From Liopterus haemorrhoidalis (Eukaryota; Arthropoda; Insecta; Coleoptera; Dytiscidae): a DNA stretch of 64,000 nucleotides. The notes beneath the pieces are model-generated. The model did no database searches and was not told the origin of the DNA. It saw nothing but the letters and a program-made list of their open reading frames with translations. The translations under genes were made by a program, and so were the position numbers. The stretch's first letter is position 1. Each line of letters opens with the position of its first letter. The stretch covers positions 1,488,001-1,552,000 of the forward strand of contig OZ020625.1 of assembly GCA_963971575.1 (NCBI GenBank). Reading direction: 5' to 3'. Shown piece after piece: positions 22,542-33,900 of the stretch.

Positions 22542-22679
22542 GCTGATACTGTACTATAAACTCAGAGCTGGACTCAGTTATATTTTAACACTTCAAATTT
22601 GTACTTGTTTATATAGGGATAATTGATCCGGTCGATATGTACGCTGACATGGTTTTTATATAGCGCCGGAGGCCTGTAA

Positions 22680-22809
22680 TATTAATTTTTGGAATCCTCA
22701 CATCTTGTATAGTCTAACAAAAATTGGGGTCTTTTCAGGTCTCAAATATTTTTGGGAGGGCGTCACAAAACAAATTTGAAAATGTACATTTCAAAAACTG
22801 TAAGAGATA
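22680..22809. repeat. Fragment of the GACCTGCGG-type repeat, left of MITE A copy g
   Basis: TTTTTGGAATCCTCACATCT matches 23236 on and 25855-26030. The MITE A copy g splits this repeat. Confidence 0.55.
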
Positions 22810-23216
22810 CAGTCTGTTCCAAACGGTTAAGCGGAACTAAATTTTGCAATCTAGTTACTTTCATCGTTTAAATCGTGCTTTTCGACCGTTTTGTTTAAGC
22901 TTTGTAAATCATACTTACAATACACATTTTTTGTTAAGGTTAATATCATTTTAAATTGTCATTTTCTTTTTATTTTGATTTTTTGTGTCATTCTTAATAC
23001 AAATTTCCCATTTATTAATTTTTTTGTCATTAAAATATATTAAAACAATAATTTAATTTTGACATAGGTAATTCGTTTCCATGGTTTCATTGTTGTAATT
23101 TTAAATTTTGACATTGCAACGTGAAAAATGAAATAACCCAAGCAAGGTCCCTTGTCGTGACAACCTAAAAGAACGAAATTCCCATTTAGTTCCGCCTAAG
23201 CGTTTGAAACAGACTG
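22810..23216 (+). mobile_element. MITE family A, copy g (complete)
   Basis: 407 bp with both inverted termini and TA at 22808-22809 and 23217-23218. Confidence 0.9.
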
Positions 23217-23379
23217 TAGGTACCTGGGTATTGAATTTTTGGAATCCTCACACCTTGTTTAGTCTACCAAAAATGTAGGGTCTTTTTAGAATGGCCCAAT
23301 CTTTTTTGGGAGGTCTCATTTCTTAAAATCTTCCGTTTTCCAAAAATTTAAAAATGTATTTTTTATTTTAGTTTTCTAA

Positions 23380-23504
23380 TAAATGTCACTTAATAATAAA
23401 TGCCAACATGAGAAAAGAAATAACCTAGCCAAGCTTTGTTTTTGTGACAAGTTAAAAATATGAAACCCCCATCTAGTTCCGCCTAAACCAAAGAAATGAC
23501 CTAT
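23380..23504 (+). mobile_element. 3' half of a family A-related MITE
   Basis: GAAATAACCTAGCCAAGC to ATCTAGTTCCGCCTAAACC with a family B-like terminus (CCAAAGAAATGACC). It shows that A and B termini were exchanged or share ancestry. Confidence 0.6.
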
Positions 23505-23505
23505 A

Positions 23506-23907
23506 GGCTATTCCAAACGTTTAGGCGGAACTAGGTTTTGCAATCTAGTTACTTTCATCGTTTGAATCGTGCTTTTTGACCATTTTATTTAAGATTTGTA
23601 AATCATACTTACGATAAACATTTTTTGGTCAAGGTTAATATCATTTTAAAATGTCATTTTCTTTATATTTTGATTTTTTGTGTCATTCTAAATACAAATT
23701 TCCCATTTATTTATTTTTTGTCATTAAAATATGTAAAAAATATTTTATTTTTGACATATGTCATTCGTTTCCATGGTTTCACTGTTGGTTTTTTAAATTT
23801 TCACATGCCAACACCAAAAATTAAATAACCCAAGCAAGGTCCCTTCTCCTGACAACCTAAAAGAACGAAATTCCCATTTAGTTCCGCCTTAACGTTTGGA
23901 ATAGCCT
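23506..23907 (+). mobile_element. MITE family A, copy h (variant termini)
   Basis: The body is family A. The termini read GGCTATTCCAAACGTTTAGG and GTTTGGAATAGCC instead of the CAGTCTGTTCC type, so this copy belongs to a subfamily bridging A and B. Confidence 0.85.
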
Positions 23908-23908
23908 G

Positions 23909-24083
23909 TTAAGTCTATTCCTTTGGTAGATTTTCAATTGTATTTACTTTTACCGATTGATTAAAGCTTTTGATCATTTTGTTCAGGAAAAGCCAACTTC
24001 AATAAATAAAAAAATAGCTAATGACAACTTACAAAAATGAAAATTCCGGTTAATTCCGCCTAATCGTTTGAAATAGACTGTAT
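23909..24083 (+). mobile_element. MITE family B, copy 4
   Basis: TCTATTCCTTTGGTAGATTT to TTCCGCCTAATCGTTTGAAA with TA-rich flanks. It touches copy 5 on its right. Confidence 0.75.
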
Positions 24084-24266
24084 ATATCGGCTATTTCAAA
24101 CCTTTAAGCGGAACCAAATGGAATTTTAATTTTTTTTAAGTTGTAGGAGCTCTTTTTGTAACATTTGAAGTGGGCTTTTCTTAAATAAAATGATCAAAAA
24201 CCTCATTTAATTGGTAAAAGTAACTAGAATGGAAAATCTAGTTCCGCTTAAACTAAAGAAACAGGC
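24084..24266 (-). mobile_element. MITE family B, copy 5
   Basis: Reverse copy beginning GGCTATTTCAAACCTTTAAG and ending AACTAAAGAAACAGGC with TA. This is the best-preserved family B member here besides 55757-55942. Confidence 0.82.
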
Positions 24267-24268
24267 TA

Positions 24269-24534
24269 TAGGGGAAAATTGCTAAGCGATATGACATCTG
24301 GTGGGATTGAAGGAACTACAGAAATAGACATTGTGTCGCGCTTTTTTTTATAAAAAATGTTTGCATAAAAATATAATTGCATAAAAACAAGTATTAATAT
24401 TGTAGCAAAATTACAAAAACCACCAGTAAACATTTTCCATAAGTAAAATTCACGTTGTTTATATGTAACGAATGTCTATTTTGAAGGTTCCAAGTTTGCC
24501 GAAATAGCGCTGCGATCTTAAAATACTTCCCCTA
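24269..24534. mobile_element. Short inverted-repeat element R
   Basis: Left TATAGGGGAAAATT and right ACTTCCCCTATA are inverted, and AATAGACATT recurs inverted inside (24326 region and 24471 region). A ~265-bp MITE with imperfect arms. The flanking TA could be its target. Confidence 0.55.
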
Positions 24535-24599
24535 TAGTTGATTTATCCATTTTTTGGTGTTTTTCTATTGTCAAAAAATTATTCTTGATTTTTTTTTAG

Positions 24600-24652
24600 G
24601 TTATAAGAACAATTCTCCATGGTGGTCAATCTGAAAATACAGGCCTTGAAGG
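24600..24652 (+). CDS. BTB gene, coding exon 1 of those visible
   Basis: Acceptor TTTTTTTTAG ends at 24599 and donor GTAAGT starts at 24653. The frame reads VIRTILHGGQSENTGLEG across the junction with the next exon. The ATG at 24619 is in another frame and runs into a stop after splicing, so it is not the start. Confidence 0.8.
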
Positions 24653-27600
24653 GTAAGTTAAAATCAAAAAAAAAAAACCCCTAAATTTTTAGTTTTTTTT
24701 TTTCGAATATTGTATATTTTTTCAGTGTTCGATTTCGGTTAGATGAAAGTGGGGATGTTACCTGGATTGTTCCAGAAGAAGTCAAATCGAATCCACTATT
24801 TAGCTGTGAGACATACGAAATATACAGCACTTCTGTTATGGGTGTTATTTTACGCTTTGGAGCATATGCCGGCCATATTATAGAGTTTAAGGTAAGAAAA
24901 TACTCAAAGATCTAAGAAAATGTGCAAATAGCCATTGTTGCTGTGCGCCAAATTTTTTTACTAACTCTTTAGGCTATCGGTTTTCAATTTTTTGTGATCA
25001 TCACCCCTAAACCAGAAAAATTGCAAGTAAAGCTGCGTTCATAGCTCTTTAAATTAGTGACTAAAATAGTGTTCATTGTGCGCTGTTGATAAGTTAAATA
25101 GATAGTTTTAAGGTTCAAGACAGCGTTTACAGCTCTGAAAGTTAGTGCGTCATGAATAATGCGACTTCTGTGTAACTTTAAACCAACTACGGTGGCTTCG
25201 TAAAATGTTTATTATCTATTATCGTTTTCCTCATTCTGCTGTCCTAGATTTTTACTAACTAAACCAAACCTAATTACCTAAATTGATCATACTTACTGTT
25301 AGTCTTTGTAATTTTGGGCGAGATTTTTTGTAATTGATGATATTTTGTTGGGTTATGTAAAGGCATACAATGTAAACGTACTCTCCGATGTAGACTAAGA
25401 TAGCCAATGTGTTTATATGTCTGTCTCATTAAAAAAACTCACTAACTATAAGTTTAAAAAACTATTGACAATCGATAACGTATAACGTATTAAATTTAGA
25501 GCTGTGAACGATTGCTTGCGTTATCATATGACAAACTTGTTAGTGACAATCAATAGTGTACAAGCCATAGTCTATAGTTGATATATTTATTTATTCTTTT
25601 AGTCTGACCAGATTGAGCCTAGAGACGTAGTGGTTTTGACCTGCGAAGGTTGGTGTATGATTCACTGTAAAAGGGTCAGTGAGGAACCCATTGAACCCTT
25701 TGTGAACCCAATGTTTTCTCTTCTGCCCGCTTTAGAAGACGGATATTTTTCGGATTTGACCATTACAGCTGCGAACAAAAAACAGGTAAGAGAATATTGA
25801 TTTTTAAAATGTTTATCTCAAAAACGGTAAAAGATAGAGACCTAGGGATTGAAATTTTTGAATATCCACACCTTGTTTACTCTAGAAAAAATTGTAGGTG
25901 TCTCAAAATTTGCAAATAATTTTCGACAGCTGTCAAAAAAAAAAACTAATTTTTTAAAAATGTTTATTTTAAAAACGGTTAAAGATAGAGACCTGGGGAT
26001 AGAAATTTTGGAATCTCCACACCTTATTTAGTCCTGTAAATACCTTTTCCTATTTTTAAAAATATTTTTTTTTCAGTTCAAAGTACATTCAACAATTTTA
26101 CAACTAAGAGGTTGTGATTTAGCTTGGCAAGGTCAACCTCCTCCTCTCCAGGGTCTCTCTGAGGAGGTCCTAGGTACAATACTCCATTTCCTGTACGCTG
26201 AATGTCTCCCAGGAAATCTCGCCGAATCTACAGCTCGTCAAGTAATCGTTGTCGCCCAACCGTACCCGTGTTTAAATAAACTGGTGGGAATGTGTCAGTT
26301 GTACCTCAAGAATATGGCACTAAAACAACAAATTATTGGATTGGTTAGCGATATGCACGCCTGTGCTAATCAGATTATTGAACATTTTAATCAGAATAAA
26401 CATCAGGGGTCGGCTGATAATATTACGAGTAATCCGGCCAAACTTTGTAATGTTGTTAAGCAAAGTGTTAGGGAAACTGCTGTTGGTAAGTGTTTAAATG
26501 GTGCTACAGTCTGTTCCAAACGGTTAAGCGGAACTAAATGGGAATTTAGTTCTTTTAGGTTGTCACGAGAAGGGACCTTGCTTGGGTTATTTCATTTTTC
26601 ATGTTGGGATGTCAAAATTTAAAATTCCAACAATGAAACCATGGAAACGAATGACATATGTCAAAATTAAATATTTTTTTTAGATATTTTAATGACAAAA
26701 AAATAAATAAATTGGAAATTTGTATTAAGAATGACACAAAAAATCAAAATATAAAGAAAATGACATTTTAAAATGATATTAACCTTAACCAAAAAATGTT
26801 TATTGTAAGTATGATTTACAAAGCTTAAACAAAACAGCCGAAAGGCACGATTTAAACGATGAAAATAACTAGATTGCAAAAATCTAGTTCCGCTTAACCG
26901 TTTGGAACAGACTGTAGTATTTCATTACTTTACCTTTTCAATACATTTAAATTATTTGTAATACATTATTTCAAATAGTTTTTAAAAGTATTTGAAATTT
27001 AAAATTTGTACCGTCATATTCTAATATCCTGAGTCGTTGCTTCGCATTTTTCTTAGGCATCTCATACTCTAAAAAATTTAATAAATTTCCCGGAAATATT
27101 CTAAGATATTTCAACTACTTTAAGTAAATAAACAATTTTTTATTATTATTTATTTGTAGTTGGGGCAAAACTACTGCTACTTTGTGATCTATTTACGAAA
27201 AGGAAAGGTGAATTATCCAGGGAAGAGAGACATGAAATTATAAGATATGCAAGATCTCGCCTTCCAATTTTTATGTCTCAACTCCATAGATTCTTGCAAG
27301 CTGTCAAAGCTACTTTTAGCAATATGTCAGCGTTACAGAGGCAAGAAGTTGCCACCTACCTAGTACCTGAGGTAACCAACTTTTTTTTCAAATACGATTT
27401 TTACTGGCTGTTTTTCTTCGGTCAAAAAATTACAATAGGCTAATGGAGGGCCAATAATTCTAAATTTGTATTCAAATTTAACCTGATTTTGAATTTAGGT
27501 TGAATTTTGGTCGTCTTTTGTAAGCCGGGAAAAGTGCAAAAATTTATCGGCAAGTGAACCGTCACTCGCGGTCAGAACTTTTGCAATTTTCCCGGACATT

Positions 27601-30600
27601 TGAAACATTTTTTTCTGACAATAATAATAATTTAACTTCAATTTGATTCTTGAATTCTAATCCAAATGGGGCTTATATCTTAATTGTTTTTAGATTGAGG
27701 TGATATTGGACACAATTTCCACTTTGATAGTTGAGGTGAAGAGTGCCCTGGAGCAAATTATTCAAGTCTTAAGTCCAGGGGATGGCTGCCGAATGAAGTC
27801 TGGAGTTGGGGATATGTTGGGGAAATCCCTAAGGAATGTATTGCATATAAGGGAGTTAACGAAATTACGGAATTTTCATGAGCATATTACGTGTGGATTG
27901 GGATTGTTACTACATAAGAAGTAAGTTTTTTATTTAGAGTCTCCCCTGTTAATGAAAAAAAAAATATTCAGATAAAGCTTTAATTTTGACCAACATATGT
28001 TTTTAGACCAATTTTGGGGTGAGGATTTCGGGAAAAATACCCAAAAAAATCTATCTTTGCTATTTTCTGAATTTTGTATAATTTTTCTAAAATTTGTCTC
28101 AATAAAAATGTTGTCTATAATTTTGATCAAAATATGTTTTTAGGCTAATTTTGAGGTGAAGATTTCTGGGAAAATACCTAAAAAATTCCTTATTTGTTAT
28201 TTTGCAAATTTTATGAATTTTTTTTAAGTTTGTCCCAATATATTTTTGCTTTTAATTTTGACCAAAATATGTTTTTAGGCTAATTTTGGGGGTGAGAATT
28301 TTGGGAAAAATACCGAAAAAATTCTATTTTTGCATTTTTCTGAATTTTATACAATTTTTCTAGAATTTGTCTCAATCTTTTTTTGCTTTTAATTTTGACC
28401 AAAATTTGTTTTTAGGCTAATTTTGGGATGGGGATTTCGGGAAAAATACCCAAAAAATTCTAACTTTGCTATTTTTTGAATTTTATATAATTTTTCTAAA
28501 ATTTGTCCCAACATTTTTTTTTTTCTTTAATTTTGACTAAAATATGTTTTTAGGCTAATTTTGGGGTGGGGATTTCGGGGAAAATACCCAAAAAATTCTA
28601 ACTTTGCTATTTTTTTAATTTTATATAATTTTTCTAAAATTTGTCTCAACATTTTTTTTGTCTTTAATTTTGACTAAAATATGTTTTTAGGCTAATTTTG
28701 GGGTGGGGATTTCGGGAAAAATAACCAAAAAATTCTAACTTTGATATTTTTTGAATTTTATATAATTTTTCTAAAATTTGTCCCAACATTTTTTTTGCCT
28801 TTAATTTTGACTAAAATATATTTTTAGGCTAATTTTGGGGTGGGGATTTCGAGAAAAATATCCAAAAAATTCTAACTTTGCTATTTTTTTAATTTTATAC
28901 AGTTTTTCTAAAATTTGTCCTAACATTTTTTTGCCTTCAATTTTGACTAAAATATATTTTTAGGCTAATTTTGGGGTGGGGATTTCGGGAAAAATATCCA
29001 AAAAATTCTAACTGCTATTTTTTGAATTTTATACAATTTTTCTAAAATTTGTCCCAACATTTTTTTTGCCTTTAATTTTGACTAAAATATATTTTTAGGC
29101 TAATTTTGGGGTGGGGATTTCGGGAAAAATATCCAAAAAATTCTAACTTTGCTAAATTTTGAGTTATGCCTTTTTGTTGTCAATTTTTTGTTCATAACTT
29201 CCAAATATACAAATATGTACACTATGTACTAAGGCGCAGAGCTGATAGGGGCGCAATCAGAGTAGACAGGGGCGTAAAAAACACTTTACTTTTTGATTTT
29301 GCTCATCACTTCGATTAGTCTTCCTTTTTTTTGTTCCTCACCTCTATCGGTTTTAATTGTTCATCATATCCAGCTGTTTTTCTTTTATTATTATTATCGT
29401 TTATAATTTTTTTAAATGATGAGGGGCGCAAAACTAATACATTGCCTCAGGCGCAGAAATACCTTGGTTCGGCTCTGAATAAATATTAAAACATTTGTTA
29501 TTAATATATTTTTTTTAGGGAAAGCTTCAACGAAATGACAGCAGCTCAAAAAGTTCGATCAGTAGCCCGAAATCTCGAACTTTTAATCGAAGAATTGCCA
29601 ATTTTTCTTCTACGTCTCGAAGAAATAGCCGCATCAATGGACGAGAAACTTGAATGGCGAGAATTTAAATTTTGTTTTAAAGTTGGCACATCAAAAGTAT
29701 CGGGAATTTTACAAAAATTACTGTCCCATAAAAGTACATTACAAGACGTCATGACCCAGGTTTGTGAATTGGTACAACGGGACGCTTTTACTCAGAGTCT
29801 TTTTGTTTTGGGACTTCTGGATGGAAGTTCACAAGGATCTACAACTGACTGCCAAAGAAATAAAACAAGTGTTAATACTACTCCAAAGCAACATAGTTAT
29901 AAGGTAAGTTCAAAAGTCCACAAGTCTTAACTATTAAAATTATAAAAACTAAAAAAAAATATTTTGTAAATTTGACGGGAAATGTTGAAAATTTTGCCCG
30001 CTTCTGGCGCTTCGGTTGCCGATAAAACACCGCCACTTTTTCCCCTAAAATTCTTTTTTAACCGACACTAAAACTTAAATATCTCACTTAGAAATTTTTT
30101 AATTTTTAAGCGTTACACATGTATCGAGGTGTATAACAAAAGGTGGGCATCAAATTACAGTATTTAAAGTATAATTTCATTAGATTTATTGAAGTGTATT
30201 TTATAGTTGAGCAGGTGTTAAATAAAAGCAGGTAATTTTATGTGGTACATCTGAGTGTCGGTCATCTGAATTTACAATATATGGATTTTGTTTGCAAACA
30301 AGTGCATTATGTTCATTGTCTCATGAAATAAAATTTTAGTTGGACAGGGGCAGGTAAAAGTTAAATATGCAACTTGCAGGTGCATATTACTGCAGTTTTG
30401 TTTTTCTGCGACAAATGTAATGAACAAACTCGCATAGTATCAGTTACTTTTTAACTCAAAATATATTCCCATGCCTTCCTCCTGTCCATAACCAAATCTT
30501 TTCCCAATCTGGACTTAATATTAACTTTCCCTCCATTTTTCTTAAGAAAAGTAAAAAACTAAGATGCCTATCTTTGTCCTGTCTTGAAAGACAGACAAAA

Positions 30601-30842
30601 ACACTACAATTTGTTCTACTTTTATAGTTTTTCACAACTTCTATCAACAATCTAACAAAAATTCAACACTAGAACATATGTAACAAGTTCAAACAGTACT
30701 AGAGTGCCTAGTACAATATTTGACCACCAGACTGCGTATTCGAGCGCGTCAGTTCTTAATTCTTAAATCTTTTCCTCTTTTTAGGGTTTTGTAGGTATGA
30801 CCAAAAAACCCTTATACCGTCATTTTGTCGTCTGTCTGTCTC

Positions 30843-30927
<85 letters not shown>

Positions 30928-33900
30928 TCGGTAAAAATTGTAGCCAAACGGCTAAACCTAGAGAGTTGAAATTTGGCATGCTTATACAACTCTTTGACCC
31001 GCACATATGAAAAATACTAAAACATCTAAAAAACATATCCCCCTAAAAATATAAACAAATATGTGCTCATCGAAAAAAAAAATATTTTTTTATAATTCTG
31101 AGTAGGGTATCAAATGAAAGCCCTTGGTACGTGGATTAACGATCAAATTTTTATTTTTGCAAAATAAATTATTTTGAAGCGATTTTTGCCAAAATTGTGC
31201 AAAAAATTTTTTGTCCCACACCCTGTAGCCCAGATGGTTTAAACTAAAAATCTGAAAAAATTCTAAGTAATGTACATTAGTGTGAACCGGAATAGTTCAA
31301 CAGGAATTTTTGATCAGATTAGGTTTTTGGAAAAAAACGCATTTTTTGTGATTTTTAGCTAATAATGTACACAAGTTATAGCTTTGTAACAAGCAACACT
31401 CTAACGTGTGTGCTGGTCTGGTGGTATTTGACGCTGACTTTTCACCCATGTAACCCGATCCGATAGGGATCGAACCCTGGAGAAGAGACTATATATATAT
31501 ATATATATTTTTTTTTTAATTTCTATATTTAAATTATTTTTTCAAAATTCTAATTATATTTTGGCAAATGTTGCATTTAATTTTTAAAAGCGTAAATTTA
31601 ATAACCAGTGGAAATTGTTTAAATTATAATTTAATTCTGTTTCAATGTACACGAAATCAGAGGGGCGGAACTTATAACAACCAATGGAAGCCATAGGCGC
31701 AATTTTGAAATTCTTAATGAACCTTGCTATATAAAAAAAAATACTGCACATATTTAGAAACCTAAATAATGGTATTAGGCGTTCGAATTAAAATTAACAA
31801 AAAAAATATTTTAATATAAAATTTGTTTTCGCATCCAAAATAATCATCATTCACTTACTAAATACCTGCAAAACCCTGAAATGTGTGAAAATTCACACTT
31901 CACATTAATTTTTTGGAACGAATCATTATTTCCCGCGTATAACCTCCAATTTTATTAATATATTTTATTTTTTTCAGCTAAATCTAGTTGAATCTCTATG
32001 TCTTTCTCCTTCTGCAACGAATAGTGCTCTATCAAAACTATCATTACAACTTTTAAAGAGTGGTTTAGGAACCGATATGGTCTTCGAGATAGTTTACCCG
32101 GTAACGGATCACGAAAAAGAAGCGAAAGTTGAAGAAAAATGTGTTATAAGAGCACATCGAGTCATAGTTGCTGCCCGATGTGATTGGTTTCGTAGGGCAT
32201 TATTAAGCGGTATGAGAGAAGCGATCGATAAAAAAATTATTATCCACGATTCAAACCCATTTTTATTCCGAACATTTTTGGAATATTTATATAGTGGGAG
32301 ACTTCGTCAAAGTTCGTTGAATTCTGATGAGTTGACGGAATTATTGCTTTTAAGTGATCGTTATGAAGTTGATTCGTTGAAACAGGCTTGTGAATATGCG
32401 TTGAGAGCTAATATCGATGAAGATAATTGCATCTGTTTGTTGGGTAAGTTTAGTCGTAATTGATCTGTTTTTAGGGTTTTGTAGTTATGACCAAAAGACC
32501 CTTATACCGTCATTTTGTCGTCTGTCTGTCTGTCTGTCTGTTCGGTAAAAATTGTAGCCAAATAGGCTAAACCTAGAGAGTTGTAATTTGGCATGCTTAT
32601 ACAACTCTTTGACCCGCACATAGGAAAAATACTAAAACATCTAAAAAACATATCCCCCTAAAAATATAAACAAATATGTACTCATCGAAAAAAAATTTTT
32701 TTTTTATAATTCTGAGTAGGGTATCAAATGAAAGCCCTTAGTACGTGGATTAACGATCAAAATTTTATTTTTGCAAAATAAATTATTTTGAAGCGATGTT
32801 TGCTAAAAAATTTTTTGTCCCACACCCTGTAGCCCAGATGGTTTAAACTAAAAATCTGAAAAAATTCTAAGTAATGTACTTTGGTGTGAACCGGAATAGT
32901 ACAACAGGAATTTTTGATCAGATTATGTTTTCGGAAAAAAACGCATTTTTTGTGTTTTTTTGCTAATAATGTACACAAGTTACAGCTTTGTAACACTCTA
33001 CACTGGAAGGTCTATCCTGGTGTAGTGGTTATGACGCTGGCTTCTCACCCAACTAACTCGATCGAAAGGGATTGAACCCTGCGAGAAGAGACAATATTAT
33101 TTTTTTTTAATTTTTGTATTGTTTAAATTATTTTTTCAAAATTCTAGTTATATTTTGGCTAATGTTGCATTTAATTTTTAAAAGCGTAAATTTAATAACC
33201 AGTGGAAATTGTTTAAATTATAATTTAATTCTGTTTCAATGTACACGAAATCAGAGGGGCGGAGCTTATAACAACCAATGGAAGCCATAGGTGCAATTTT
33301 TAAAATTCTAAATGAACCTTGCTATATAAAAAAAAAAACTGCACATATTTAGAAACCTAAATAATGGTATTAGGCGTTCGAATTAAAATTAACAAAAAAA
33401 ATATTTTAATATAAAATTATTTGGCATCCCAAATAATCATCATTCACTTACTAAATACCTGCAAAACCCTGAAATGTGTGAAAATTCACACTTCACATCA
33501 ATTTTTTACGATCTTTTGTGTTTGATGGATTAGATTTTTTTCATCTCCCCCAGGTATGGCTGATCAATTCAATGCTGGTCTTCTAAGAAAAGGATGTTTG
33601 AATTTTATTTCTCAACATCCTGATTTGACAGACAGTGACATCTTCAGCGAGTTACCACCGTCTCTTCAGGCTGAGGTGTATGAGGTCGTACTGTGGTCTC
33701 AACCTGTTCCGAATTCAGCACCTAGGAGATCGACTACGACCGATCAGTTGCTCGGAGATAAGAACAGTCCAGCGAGTAGGACTAGTAGTCTAGGGGATTT
33801 AGGAGAAGAATTAATGTGTGGATTGAGATTGGGAGAGGTAGGTAGAAAGGTAAAAAAAAATTGAATTTTTTAAAAGATTTTTTGCATAAGTTTTTTTTTG

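Noticed and set aside
24269..24534. Frame DMTSGGIEGTTEIDIVS as an upstream BTB exon
   Set aside because: No donor follows in a usable position and the segment lies in one arm of an inverted-repeat element.
24619..24652. ATG at 24619 as the start of the BTB gene
   Set aside because: In that frame the spliced sequence meets TAG a few codons into exon 2. Only the other frame stays open through all ten exons.
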